A stretch of 64,000 bases of DNA. Origin: Zygotorulaspora mrakii. Taxonomy: Eukaryota; Ascomycota; Saccharomycetes; Saccharomycetales; Saccharomycetaceae. Location of the stretch: assembly GCF_013402915.1 (NCBI RefSeq), contig NC_050723.1:744001-808000 (forward strand). The letters are read 5' to 3'. Shown here piece by piece: positions 8,408-18,169 of this stretch (position 1 is its first letter; each line of letters opens with the position of its first letter). A model generated the notes under the pieces. The model was given only the letters and a program-made list of their open reading frames with translations, was not told the DNA's origin and made no database searches. Both the position numbers and the translations under genes were made by a program.

Positions 8408-9352
8408 TCAGAATGTCATGCCCTTTTTGACGTTTCTTCTAACGTACGTATCTCTTTGAGTCTCGATTCGTGCGATTATCGTTTGCTTCGTGAGATAGCA
8501 GAATTTGCCACTTTCCGTGAGTGCTGGATCATCTATCTGGTAGTCTGCTGTCTCCTCGTTGCCGGCGATGACGACAGCATCAACATATTTGCAACTAAGT
8601 ACGCTCAAGACTCGCTCCTTGAGTGTCATGATACACTTATTACCGGTGGTTATACTTACAATGAGCTTTTGTGTTTCGGGCATTGATCTTATTTTACCTA
8701 GCTGTTCAATGTGTCCAACATGAAAAAGGTCAAAATCACCGCTGATGGTTTTATACCCACGAAGTTTACCATCCCAATCGTAGCCACCATGAACAATTTC
8801 GTTTTTTATTGATCCATTGAATACATAACAATAGGGCTGCTTACCATCCGGTCCACAGCTATACTGTCGCAATTCATTGACTGATGGCAATTTAAAGTCA
8901 TCAGTAAGAGTTCTCGTTAAAATTCTTTGAATAATCTCGGTGGTACTGACACCGTGAGTTCTTTTGACCTCACGAAATCGACCTAGGTCTTTCATCAACT
9001 GGTAACAGTCCTTACCATCGGCATCCAACGTGATGTCGTCCCCATGAACAACATATTTGCAATGGTAACGATCCATCCATTCGGGTTGTGTTACGTACGG
9101 TGCTCTTTCAACAACTTCACTACACCATCTATTTGCTCTAGTGTGCTCATACCTTTCTTGTGAATTCATCACGGGACTTGATCCCTTGTTATGTTCTATG
9201 GCATCATCATCATGCACTCCACAGTAAAGCACACCTTTAGCACCTTGCTTTATCGTTTGTCTTGCCTGGAGAATTGCACCGGAATGGCCATGATGCGTAA
9301 AATCAAAACAACCATCAATCCATACTTTATTTTCATCCAATTCGGCCCCCAT
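8408..9352 (-). CDS. ECT1: ethanolamine-phosphate cytidylyltransferase
   Basis: A 314-residue homologue of S. cerevisiae Ect1/Muq1 (YGR007W, 323 aa), the CTP:phosphoethanolamine cytidylyltransferase of the Kennedy pathway to phosphatidylethanolamine. Two cytidylyltransferase folds are visible. The N-terminal one has HxGH-type FDFTHHGHSGA and RYEHTRANRWCSEVV. The C-terminal one has a degenerate DFDLFHVGHIEQL. The ORF is open for 32 more codons upstream, but the ATG at 9352 (MGAELDENKVWIDGCFDF) matches the family N-terminus, so I start there. The convergent neighbour STF2 is 83 bp away. Confidence 0.95.
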   Translation of the reverse strand: MGAELDENKVWIDGCFDFTHHGHSGAILQARQTIKQGAKGVLYCGVHDDDAIEHNKGSSPVMNSQERYEHTRANRWCSEVVERAPYVTQPEWMDRYHCKYVVHGDDITLDADGKDCYQLMKDLGRFREVKRTHGVSTTEIIQRILTRTLTDDFKLPSVNELRQYSCGPDGKQPYCYVFNGSIKNEIVHGGYDWDGKLRGYKTISGDFDLFHVGHIEQLGKIRSMPETQKLIVSITTGNKCIMTLKERVLSVLSCKYVDAVVIAGNEETADYQIDDPALTESGKFCYLTKQTIIARIETQRDTYVRRNVKKGMTF

Positions 9353-9469
9353 AGCTACACTAGAACAGTGTACACTAATCACTTGAGGTTTTACCTTTAT
9401 ATATTTGTTTGTATATACCTTTAATACGTTTATGTCAGATCTTTTCAATAATTTTCATCTGAACCGCCT

Positions 9470-10357
9470 TTAGGCGTAAGGCCGCTGACCACGTGAATTG
9501 ACAACTCGATGTGCTGGTGGTGGTGGTCTTACTTGATTGTTGTACTGTTTTGGATATGCATTTGTCGGTGGCTCATATTTTGATCTTACTGGTGCGGCTG
9601 TCCACGCCTGTTGCTGCTGTTGCTGCTGTTGCTGCTGTTGCTGCTGTTGCTGCTGTTGTTGCTGTACCTGATATTGCCGTTGTCGATACTGTTGTTGTTG
9701 CCGTTCATGTAGCTCATACTGCTGCTGTTGTTTGATTTGACGCTGCTGGTGTTGCTCACGCTTTTTTTGCTCCTTTAACTGTTCCTGCATTGCTACTTCC
9801 TTCTGTCTTTGCTGTTTTATTTTATTTTCCCTGTTCACTTTCTCCGTATTTCTTTCAACAATACAGTTGTAAACCATTGCACAGTTCCTAGTTGAACTTG
9901 CATGCATCCATGAAAACAATATACCAAGAATTGGCACCAGACTGATCGCAAGATCAAGACCAACGTTTGCGTGCATCTTTACCACTAAATCAGGCGGCAA
10001 TTGATATTGCTTATTAGCGTAATCGATCAACTTCGTATGAACCCAATACATTAATACCGGTCCAATCACTGGACATATCGCTAATGTGGGAGCCCATCCA
10101 ATACCACTAGTCCAACAGCAACAGCCACAACATGACCTATCATGGCTCCATGCTTTATTTTGTAGCTTTTTCCATGTTTTACTTTCCTGTTTAGAACAAA
10201 AATCAGGTAATCTGCGGCGCACCTGTTTTCCGTTTGGTAATTCTTCATAAAAGGGATCCTTTACCGGCTGAAAATGGTCTTCGGCATATTCATTTGCCTT
10301 GTCCGTCATATAATCTTTACCAAAGCCCTCCAAAACTCCAGTAATAAGGCCAGACAT
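9470..10357 (-). CDS. DUF4112 membrane protein with polyglutamine tail (YLR326W homologue)
   Basis: A 295-residue protein whose first ~170 residues match the DUF4112 family of uncharacterised fungal membrane proteins, represented in S. cerevisiae by YLR326W. Position (between ECT1 and PRP18) and strand agree with that. Two hydrophobic segments (LAICPVIGPVLMYWV and LDLAISLVPILGILFSW) are separated by a short charged loop. A Cys cluster (CCGCCCW) precedes the first. The C-terminal half is very rich in Gln, with an uninterrupted run of about 18 Gln encoded by a CAA/CAG repeat, followed by a Pro-rich tail. Function is unknown. Confidence 0.85.
   Translation of the reverse strand: MSGLITGVLEGFGKDYMTDKANEYAEDHFQPVKDPFYEELPNGKQVRRRLPDFCSKQESKTWKKLQNKAWSHDRSCCGCCCWTSGIGWAPTLAICPVIGPVLMYWVHTKLIDYANKQYQLPPDLVVKMHANVGLDLAISLVPILGILFSWMHASSTRNCAMVYNCIVERNTEKVNRENKIKQQRQKEVAMQEQLKEQKKREQHQQRQIKQQQQYELHERQQQQYRQRQYQVQQQQQQQQQQQQQQQQQQQAWTAAPVRSKYEPPTNAYPKQYNNQVRPPPPAHRVVNSRGQRPYA
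9609..9668 (-). repeat. in-frame glutamine-codon repeat, 9-bp period
   Basis: The plus strand carries about six copies of TTGCTGCTG, coding on the minus strand for Gln only (CAG CAG CAA order). The mixed CAA/CAG register gives a 9-bp rather than 3-bp period. Confidence 0.85.
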
Positions 10358-10530
10358 TATTAACCGCCATTAAATTCTTTGAAACTTAGTTTTCTCGTAG
10401 CATCTTCTTTGTAGATCGGGTTCATTTTTATTTTCTAAATTTGTATGTTTTATTATCAATACTGGATTTGCGAAGAAAGCTGAAAAAAAAAAAATAGCGC
10501 GATTATTATTGTAACAAAGGATAGATTTGG

Positions 10531-11274
10531 TCAGCCGTTCATATGCTTATCCAGCCATTCCTTAAACGTTATTAATCTCTTAATACTTGTAATCCATAAT
10601 CTTGTCCTATCATCAAGCATGATGTTTGCAATCTGTCCATTTCCTCCTTGAATTTTTGAATTTGCACTTCTTGCATGAATACCAATACTCGTAACACCAA
10701 TAGGCCAAGCAATGTTACCAATGCTGAGCTTCATGTACGATTCTATCGCTCGCGTGTTCTGATTGGACTGCTGCAAATGATAAAGAACTGTTGCAAGGGA
10801 TACAACGAGATCCTTAGCTAATGTACCCTTCCGCAGCTGGACCAATAAGGGGAAAAGACATTTTTTTGTATCAATCAGCAGCTCACCGTGATATTTATCA
10901 CGGCAAATTTCCCATTCGTCGAGAAGCTTGTGAATGTATCCGTTACATTGGAGCGATACATATTTCAATTTTTCAGGAACGCCAATCATCATCACATCAA
11001 TAGTTGTAGGGGAATTCGCATCTCTTTCGATTGTTTCATTTATTCTTGTGGGTCGCGTCTTTAATCTCTCTAGCTGAAGCATAAGCTCTTCATTATCACC
11101 CGCAGACGCACCCTCTGAGTCGGAATCATCATCTGGGCTTTCTTCTTTGACATCCGTCTCATCTTGACTTGGATCCTGTACGACCGTGCTCACATCAGGT
11201 CTTGTGGAATACTTCAATTGCTCAGTCTTTTTAGTTATCTCATTTTTGAGAAAGCTGCTTATATCAAAACTCAT
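10531..11274 (-). CDS. PRP18: second-step splicing factor Prp18
   Basis: A 247-residue homologue of S. cerevisiae Prp18 (YGR006W, 251 aa), a U5-associated factor acting with Slu7 in the second catalytic step of splicing. The C-terminal helical domain (from about residue 95) is well conserved and includes the segment IGNIAWPIGVTSIGIHARSA, which corresponds to the flexible conserved loop of Prp18. The N-terminal third is acidic and low complexity (ESPDDDSDSEGASAG). It is divergently transcribed from TFG2, sharing a 229-bp intergenic region, as in S. cerevisiae. Confidence 0.95.
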   Translation of the reverse strand: MSFDISSFLKNEITKKTEQLKYSTRPDVSTVVQDPSQDETDVKEESPDDDSDSEGASAGDNEELMLQLERLKTRPTRINETIERDANSPTTIDVMMIGVPEKLKYVSLQCNGYIHKLLDEWEICRDKYHGELLIDTKKCLFPLLVQLRKGTLAKDLVVSLATVLYHLQQSNQNTRAIESYMKLSIGNIAWPIGVTSIGIHARSANSKIQGGNGQIANIMLDDRTRLWITSIKRLITFKEWLDKHMNG

Positions 11275-11503
11275 TAAAGAATAAAGCCCCTGTATTTGAC
11301 CTTTAATAGAAATTCTTTTTTATTTATCTATCGTTTACTGGCGGTTCGGTTCGGTAACTATGTTTTTTGTTCGCATTCATGTAAAAATAAGATTATTAGC
11401 AAAGGTAATTGAAATTTAGAGTGCATATTAATTAAACAGTGAGAAAGGCAAGAGCCCAAGAGCTGAGATACTGTAGGGCGATAAAGATTCAGGAGATCTC
11501 ATC

Positions 11504-12679
11504 ATGTCTCAGAAGGAAGTTCTTGCGAAAACCAATGATGAGTCTGGTGATGAGTACATGTCACAGGAGGAAGAGGTTTTTGATGGTAACGATATTGAAA
11601 ATAATGAGAACAAAGTTTATGAAGAGTCTCTAGATTTGGATCTTTCTCGCAGTAACAGACAAGTTTGGCTATGTCGGTTACCCATGTTTCTAGCCGAAAA
11701 ATGGAGAGACAGAAATAATATTCATGGTCAAGAGTTGGGAAAGATTAGGATAAATAAAGATGGCAGTAAGATTAAACTGGTACTCAATGAAAACGACAGC
11801 GATTCGATACCGCATGAATATGATCTTGAACTAACGAAAAAAGTTGTCGAAAACGAATATATATTTACTGAGCAGAATTTAAAGAAGTACCAGCAAAGGG
11901 TAAGGGAATTGGCCTCTGATCCCGAGAAGCAAAGACAAGCATATATCAAGAAACAGGAGAGGGAAGAAGAGCTCAAAAAGAAACAGCAACAACTTAAACG
12001 TAGAAACAATAGAAGAAAGTTCAATCACAGAGTTATGACAGATAGAGATGGTAGGGATAGGTATATTCCTTACGTGAAGACCATACCAAAAAAGACATCT
12101 ATAACAGGAACTGTGTGTCATGAATGTCAAGTAATGCCTTCGATGAATGATCCCAACTATCATAAAATCGTCGAACAAAGAAGAAATATTGTTAAGAATT
12201 ACAATAAAGAAAAGATAACAACTCTGGAGCAAACCGTTGGTGTGACAATGAGTCATACTGGTATGTCCATGAGATCTGATAATTCAAATTTCTTGAAAGT
12301 TGGTCGTGAAAAGGCAAAGAGTAATGTTAAATCCATTCGTATGCCTAAAAAGGAGATTCTGGATTATCTATTCAAACTATTTGATGAATACGATTATTGG
12401 TCGTTGAAAGGTTTAAAAGAACGTACAAGACAACCAGAGGCACATTTGAAAGATTGCCTGGACAAAGTTGCCACGTTGGTGAAAAAGGGCCCATATGCAT
12501 TCAAATATACGCTGAGACCGGAATACAAGAGATTAAAAGAGGAAGAAAGAAAGGCCACTCTTGGTGAGCTAGCAGATGATCCCTCTGGTAACGGTGACGG
12601 ATTCAACGATCTAAATGAAGGTGATGGCGATGCTGATGCTGAAAACGAGGAGGATATGGAAATGGAGGACGTTGTCTAG
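11504..12679 (+). CDS. TFG2: TFIIF middle subunit (RAP30 homologue) Tfg2
   Basis: A 391-residue homologue of S. cerevisiae Tfg2 (YGR005C, 400 aa), the beta subunit of TFIIF in RNA polymerase II initiation. The N-terminal dimerisation module is intact (RQVWLCRLPMFLAEKWRDR, GQELGKIRINKDG). It is followed by a basic linker (KKKQQQLKRRNNRRKFNHR) and the C-terminal winged helix (KKEILDYLFKLFDEYDYWSL). The tail is acidic, ending MEMEDVV as in S. cerevisiae. This is one of the most conserved proteins in the window. The start follows the ATG at 11504, downstream of an unrelated-frame ATG. Confidence 0.97.
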   Translation: MSQKEVLAKTNDESGDEYMSQEEEVFDGNDIENNENKVYEESLDLDLSRSNRQVWLCRLPMFLAEKWRDRNNIHGQELGKIRINKDGSKIKLVLNENDSDSIPHEYDLELTKKVVENEYIFTEQNLKKYQQRVRELASDPEKQRQAYIKKQEREEELKKKQQQLKRRNNRRKFNHRVMTDRDGRDRYIPYVKTIPKKTSITGTVCHECQVMPSMNDPNYHKIVEQRRNIVKNYNKEKITTLEQTVGVTMSHTGMSMRSDNSNFLKVGREKAKSNVKSIRMPKKEILDYLFKLFDEYDYWSLKGLKERTRQPEAHLKDCLDKVATLVKKGPYAFKYTLRPEYKRLKEEERKATLGELADDPSGNGDGFNDLNEGDGDADAENEEDMEMEDVV

Positions 12680-13735
12680 TCTACAAGTCCTGCAATCGTT
12701 TTTTGTAGCAAGAATTTCAGATGGTCATGATATTTATTTAATTAGCTCACACCCAGCATTCCGCTCAAACATTCACGTCTAGATATATAACTCAGCTATG
12801 CGCCATGAATCTAAATACAGTTACTGCTATCAACTGTATTCTATGTAGGAGGGAGTTATTAACAAGAAACGCAAAGAAAACGATTGATTCGTAGATTTTT
12901 ACTGGAAAACTACTGGAAATATCGAAACTCTCTTCTTGAAACGGTGGTAAATGTTTTTTATTTTTTTATGATCGTACCAGCTAATTCTTCTGTTATATTA
13001 ATCATCTCACAAATGACTCTATTTCTTTTTTTTCTCTAGATTTATTTTCAATGATTTTATATATGTTTCATTACTGTGCAACATACAGTATCCCACCAAC
13101 TAGAGTATATTTCGTCAACAGGGCATAGTACCTTTCTTTTCGATGCATCTCAATTTCACAGCAGGCACTTTAGTATGGTATTGTCGTCTTCGTGATCCAA
13201 CTCCACACTGTGTTCTTGAAGAACAGAGAATTTTCAATATTTTTAATTCATAATTTTAAAGAGTCTTAATCGTTTTCGGTACATTCAAGTTCCCTAACGA
13301 GTGCAAGCAGTATCGCTATCTATCTCAGTAAATGCTTAAAACAAATAATATTATACATTTACTGTCATTATACTAGAATATTGGGACTGCAATTTGACAC
13401 ATTAACCCATACACCTCGAGTGCAAAGGTGTTTTAACTACGTACACCACACCGTATTTCACAAAACATCAAACTTTGTTTGTGTTGAAGATCGAATTTTT
13501 CATCTGGGAAACGGCAGAGCTGTGAAATGTTGGAAAGTTGCAATTGATGTTCGCCATCAATGCTCAATCCATGGTTAATCCTGCATTGGTCTGTCACGCA
13601 AGGTGGTGAGAGCGTCTACGAGATTGGAGTGGAATGCTGAAATGACTGACAAAGCCCAACTTTTAAAACTTAGCTTAGTTGCCACATTTAATCTGTTTGG
13701 TTAGCAGTTGCTCTGGAAAGAAAGGATATATCACA
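12680..13735. other. long intergenic region between TFG2 and RPL38
   Basis: About 1.05 kb without a convincing gene; the only plus-strand ORF (13381-13578) overlaps the Rap1-like site and looks random. T-rich tracts occur near 12950-13050. The right half contains the RPL38 promoter. I found no snoRNA boxes or tRNA promoter elements. Confidence 0.5.
13405..13413 (+). promoter_or_regulatory. Rap1-like site upstream of RPL38
   Basis: ACCCATACA, the core of the yeast Rap1 consensus, lies ~325 bp upstream of the RPL38 ATG, a typical place for ribosomal-protein promoters. Only one copy was seen. Confidence 0.5.
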
Positions 13736-13972
13736 ATGGCTAAGGAAATCACAGACATCAAGCAATTTTTGGAATTGACCAGAAGAGCAGACGTTAAAGG
13801 TTGCACCGTCAAGGTCAACAAGAAATTGAACAAGGCTGGTAAATCTTTTAGACAAACCAAATTCAAGGTTAGAGGTTCCAAGAACTTGTACACTTTGGTC
13901 GTCAACGATGCCGGTAAGGCTAAGAAGTTGGTTCAATCTATGCCACCAACTTTGAAGGTTAACAAATTGTAA
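13736..13972 (+). CDS. RPL38: 60S ribosomal protein eL38
   Basis: A 78-residue protein matching eL38 (S. cerevisiae Rpl38, YLR325C, 78 aa) from MAKEITDIKQFLEL to LKVNKL. Codons are strongly biased to the yeast-preferred set (TTG, AGA, GTC, AAG), as in highly expressed genes. The frame is open for 19 codons upstream, but the ATG at 13736 gives the exact family length. It is intronless and sits between the TFG2 and PEX30/31 homologues, where YGR and YLR orders interleave. Confidence 0.97.
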   Translation: MAKEITDIKQFLELTRRADVKGCTVKVNKKLNKAGKSFRQTKFKVRGSKNLYTLVVNDAGKAKKLVQSMPPTLKVNKL

Positions 13973-14169
13973 ATGAATGGGTGAACGTGGTCGTTCTCTG
14001 CCTTTTGTTTGTTTGTTAACAATATATATAATAATAATAATTAAAAAATAAATGCATATTTCATTTGACCGGTTATAATTTATTTATATTTTAAACGGTT
14101 ATTGCAATTAAGATTGAATCAGTCATGTGAATCATGTCGTATTAGGTTTATCATTAAGGGGTCACTTTT

Positions 14170-15714
14170 TCAACCTTTTGAATCCTGGGGGGGTCTCACC
14201 ACGTCTAGAGGGTTTTCGGTGCTGTAGTCTTCTTGTTGGTTATGTCTCTTCAGGTCTTTCTGATCTGTGTCTGTATCTGCATCATCATCGGAAGGTATGA
14301 TGTGAACGTTGTCAACTTCGCTGAATGACACTCTTCTGCGACTTCCTGTTGCAGTTGCCGAATCCGGATCGGAATCCGTCTCTGATTTAGGTACTGTTGA
14401 AGCGACGCTGTTTTGTGATACCACCCTCTTGTGATTGCTCCCTGAAGAATTATCCACCACGTTGTGGGTTGTATCAATTTCGTCTAACCCAAATGAAGAT
14501 GTTTTCATTAATTCAGCGGTTCTGATCCATCTTCTGCGTCTCGTGTATTTCGAAAACGAGTCTTCGGTTGTTGGTTTTTTCCACGTATTATCATAATAAA
14601 TGAATCCATCATCAGCATTTGGTGATGCAGTTGTCTTTGGTCTCGCACTGGATAGCTGGATTGCTCCATCATTTGTCATGTCTAATCTCCAAGTTTTATC
14701 CACCCATTTCCAAAGCATACCGGAACTCTCTTCCGGCAATTTGAAATTATCTGGTGAAGGTGCCTCATTCAAAAATTCATCTGTCCATGATGCTCTTTCA
14801 TAACTTAGCATGCTTGAAGTCCAGCCAATACCCAACCACCGGCGTTGATTCTCATAGAGCACATAAGTAAATCTAATTGGCTTACCATCTTCAACCGTTG
14901 CTCCGTCACTTCCAGTTGATAGTTTTTTTACTTGTTTTTGAACAGCTGCAAATATACCTTGATTTTTATTAATACCACCTGAATCAAGCCCGGTGACATA
15001 GAAAATTAATAATCTTACAAATTTAAATCTCCACAACAGGGTCCTTGTCACCATTGACCATGGTGAATTATATGTTAAAAGATAAACTCCACCAAATAAC
15101 AGAAACTTTCTTGGAGGTAAAATGAATAAAGTTATTATGATATAAACAGGCGATAAAAATGCTGTTGTGAAGAGAAACTTTCTTATATCTTGCGCACTTA
15201 AAACTGTTATCGGTGACAGAAGCATATCCGCTTTCGTAATAACACCTTTCATGGTATGAACAATATCATCTAATGTTGGCCGTGAGTTTAGGGTTTCTTC
15301 AACATGCTTGTCCAATAAAGAGTAACCCCATATAACAGCTACAATAGCTAAATGACCAAAATAGGTTGTTATTTTTTCAAAATATAACAGAAGTGTCACA
15401 TACAGTATAACCATAAGAATACTAGGCCAAATATCTTCACCCGACCACGTCACTAGCGTCAGAAACCTATCTGCTACTATCAAATGAGGATATAATTTAA
15501 CAAGCGCCTTAGAAATCGTTGGTGGCGTAGAGGTCAACAGAGGTGAAGATACAATTGCGGTTGCATCATCATCATTATTATTACCGCGACTTGACTCTTG
15601 TCTTTTTTTCATGGCACTACGAATTACCTTTGTTGTGTCCCCACCAATTCTAGTTTCTGGCTCGTCAACAAACTGTGCCCTCGTTTCTCGTTGTTTCGTA
15701 CTTGTGTCAGCCAT
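14170..15714 (-). CDS. PEX31: peroxisome/ER dysferlin-domain protein, ancestor of Pex30/Pex31
   Basis: A 514-residue Pex30-family protein, homologous to S. cerevisiae Pex31 (YGR004W) and Pex30 (YLR324W), which shape ER subdomains and control peroxisome number and size. An N-terminal reticulon-like membrane region (~residues 60-225) contains several hydrophobic helices (WPSILMVILYVTLLLYF, LAIVAVIWGYSLL, ITLFILPPRKFLLFGGVY). A C-terminal dysferlin domain follows, with the signature ENQRRWLGIGWTSSML and YERASWTDEF. The tail is Ser-rich. The ATG at 15714 (MADTSTKQRE) is preferred over one 25 codons upstream because that extension resembles nothing in the family. A single copy stands for both ohnologs, so the symbol is approximate. 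Confidence 0.92.
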   Translation of the reverse strand: MADTSTKQRETRAQFVDEPETRIGGDTTKVIRSAMKKRQESSRGNNNDDDATAIVSSPLLTSTPPTISKALVKLYPHLIVADRFLTLVTWSGEDIWPSILMVILYVTLLLYFEKITTYFGHLAIVAVIWGYSLLDKHVEETLNSRPTLDDIVHTMKGVITKADMLLSPITVLSAQDIRKFLFTTAFLSPVYIIITLFILPPRKFLLFGGVYLLTYNSPWSMVTRTLLWRFKFVRLLIFYVTGLDSGGINKNQGIFAAVQKQVKKLSTGSDGATVEDGKPIRFTYVLYENQRRWLGIGWTSSMLSYERASWTDEFLNEAPSPDNFKLPEESSGMLWKWVDKTWRLDMTNDGAIQLSSARPKTTASPNADDGFIYYDNTWKKPTTEDSFSKYTRRRRWIRTAELMKTSSFGLDEIDTTHNVVDNSSGSNHKRVVSQNSVASTVPKSETDSDPDSATATGSRRRVSFSEVDNVHIIPSDDDADTDTDQKDLKRHNQQEDYSTENPLDVVRPPQDSKG

Positions 15715-16033
15715 CGCCTGTGTTTCGTTGAGAATTCTTGTATTGCAGCTCAAATAACTATCGTAAGAGCACGCAGGGTATGTCAACAATTTGTCGATAA
15801 GATTTCGAACAAATATAGCAAATGCTAGACTTACTTCTCGAGGCGACTGGTTCTCAAGTATTGATTGCTCTTACAGTCTTACTTCGTTTGTCTCCTTTCA
15901 TCAATTCATCCGCTTTGTACGCTCCCTTGGATTTTGGTCGAATGAATAATCTCAAAAGCTGACATGAGCCTGAAGATTTGAAAAAAATACAGGAAATGCA
16001 AGCCATGGACACCAAACAGAACCTGGCTGATTA

Positions 16034-16861
16034 ATGTTCAAGAAGCGATCTGTTACGTTAAACGGTCGGAGCCAGAACAAGAGGAAGAAGTTAAATGTAC
16101 GGGGGAACGATGATAGTCAAACAAAGATGGGCGAGGTTCAAGACATTCCAGGAATACTTCCGAAGGTAGAGCAAAGAGACCCTGTAAGACGTTCAACGGG
16201 TGCTGCGCTTTTCTCAAAGCTCTCTAGTAGTAACAAGGAAGAAGTGCCCAGTAGCTACAACCAAAAAAATGACGTGGAGGAATCCAAGTTTAAACTGTCC
16301 GTTAATGAAGATGCTACCAAAGAAGATAGGTTGAATGCAGAGCAGAGGTTACTGAAGACGAAGAAGGGAAAAGATGGTACATCTGCTAAACCATCCAACT
16401 CAAGTAAGCAGATACAACAGCCTTCAAATATACGAACTACTATAATGACCGACTATCAGCCTGATATATGTAAAGACTATCAGAAGACTGGTTACTGCGG
16501 ATATGGAGACAGTTGCAAGTTTCTACATATCAGAGAAAATTTTAAAGGTAACTGGAATGTCAAAAAAGAGTGGGAAGTCCAACCCAGCAAGAAAAGTATT
16601 GAGGGAACTCTCGTGGAGACCTTCCAACAATCGCAAGGCTTAGAGAATATACCATCAAAATGCTTTATATGCGGTAACGATTATAAATCTCCAGTAATGA
16701 CTTCTTGTGGACACTGTTTCTGTTCAAACTGCTTCACCAAGAGAGCACGAGTAGATACAAAATGTCCTATATGCAGCCAGGAAACTCATGGAGTAGCGAA
16801 GATGGCCACAAAGCTAAGAGGTTATTTGAAAAAAAACGATAATTCAGGTAGCACTGACTGA
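16034..16861 (+). CDS. CWC24: spliceosomal zinc-finger/RING protein Cwc24
   Basis: A 275-residue homologue of S. cerevisiae Cwc24 (YLR323C, 259 aa), an essential factor of the activated spliceosome (NTC-associated; human RNF113A). It starts MFKKRS like the family. It has a CCCH zinc finger near residues 146-165 (C-x8-C-x5-C-x3-H, within DICKDYQKTGYCGYGDSC) and a C-terminal RING near 209-246 (CFICGNDY, SCGHCFCSNCF, CPIC). All zinc ligands are present. The segment before the finger is charged and disordered. Confidence 0.95.
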   Translation: MFKKRSVTLNGRSQNKRKKLNVRGNDDSQTKMGEVQDIPGILPKVEQRDPVRRSTGAALFSKLSSSNKEEVPSSYNQKNDVEESKFKLSVNEDATKEDRLNAEQRLLKTKKGKDGTSAKPSNSSKQIQQPSNIRTTIMTDYQPDICKDYQKTGYCGYGDSCKFLHIRENFKGNWNVKKEWEVQPSKKSIEGTLVETFQQSQGLENIPSKCFICGNDYKSPVMTSCGHCFCSNCFTKRARVDTKCPICSQETHGVAKMATKLRGYLKKNDNSGSTD

Positions 16862-18169
16862 GGTATGCGTATAGATTTTGGGTTGTCAACGTATTGTTTA
16901 ATTATTATGCACTATCCAACAGATTGGATAATCTTTTGAATGGCGATCAATCCAGCTCAGAGTCAAAAGACATTTTCTTATGTGACTATAGTTCTCATCT
17001 CTCTGTGCAGTGCACGTTGCTGGCATTCTTCATAATGCGTATTCTTACTGTGTGCCTATGTAGGCTGTAGTTTCAGCTTGCTCCAATCTGAATTGGGACT
17101 TTATTGTTGCGGCTGAGTCTATCTTATACAAACAAACCAACAGCTTACATATCGTCACGTCAAAGGTCTATCGTCATAAACTCGTCTATTAGCAAGACGT
17201 GAAAAATACTCCCATATTCTCTATGCAATGTAGATTGCCAAACAACATATTTTTGAATTTTAAAGCAGCACTTTTGTATTCACGAATTGCCTTGCGAAGG
17301 TGCAAAAATGCCAAAATCATTAGATACCGGTGGTCTAGTGGCGACTTTTCATCCGTTCAGTGGTCTTGATTCTATAATTTTTTAAAGAAACTAAATTATG
17401 TTGGATGACGTTCTATTTGTGTATAAAGAACTATTACTCGTTTTCATTACTGCAAGCACTAAGTCACTGTTGATACCGCTATCTCAAAAGCGACTATCAT
17501 CTATGGAACAACGTGCAAAAAACCTATAGTAGACTTCTTGATTACAAGAAAGATCATTAGTGCAAATCTTGCAGCAACCAATTTGCTGAGTATCGAATCT
17601 CCTCACTCCTCTTATGAAGTCACCGTTCTCAATGTTTCCATTTCAAATTAGAAAGGATGGCTTTTTATTCTAGTTATCGAAAGGTCGAACAAGAGGCATA
17701 GATGTGAAATCCAGTGAATGAAGACTGAATAACGCAATATTGGCAACATGAGGAACAAGGAAAGTAGATAATTACCGAAGGCAAATAGCGAGATTGATGA
17801 TTCGGAGCTCAAAAACGGAAAGGCGTGCCAGATAATGTCACGAGACGAGACGCCCCTCCACTACTACCTACTGACTCATTCTCGTTCTGAAGTGGCGACG
17901 ATATATTGAGCTCTGAGCGCTGAATTAGACTTCTGTTAGGACTTGCAAAAATAATTGAATTGAACGGATTTAATTTGAGGCCTGACATTACATAGTATTC
18001 GGCGTGCACGATACCATATTAGAGTCTCTCTTCATCTTCAACGGACGTTGAAATACGGGAAACTTTCATTACTAGAACAGTAACATTCTGAAGTTCCGTT
18101 TACCTGACTCAATTGCAAACAACGGTATATCCAACATAAGTCAAATGTGAAACATCTCCCGTTCAATCT
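16862..18169. other. 1.3-kb region with no convincing gene
   Basis: This lies between the CWC24 stop and the CUL3 stop. The only ORF over 60 codons is 17809-18009 (minus), Ser/Asn-rich without a recognised family. A tRNA A-box-like word (TGGTCTAGTGG, 17331-17341) and a poor B-box-like word ~20 bp downstream, followed by six T, could be a ruined tRNA gene, but no cloverleaf can be formed. Unusually long for this compact genome. Confidence 0.45.

Noticed and set aside
9353..9448. N-terminal extension of ECT1 from an upstream ATG
   Set aside because: Family proteins start at the position of the ATG at 9352; the extra 32 residues have no counterpart.
13679..13735. N-terminal extension of RPL38
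   Set aside because: The 78-residue product from 13736 matches eL38 exactly.
17331..17383. A tRNA gene in the CWC24-CUL3 interval
   Set aside because: A-box word present but the B-box word is imperfect, spacing is too short and no cloverleaf forms.
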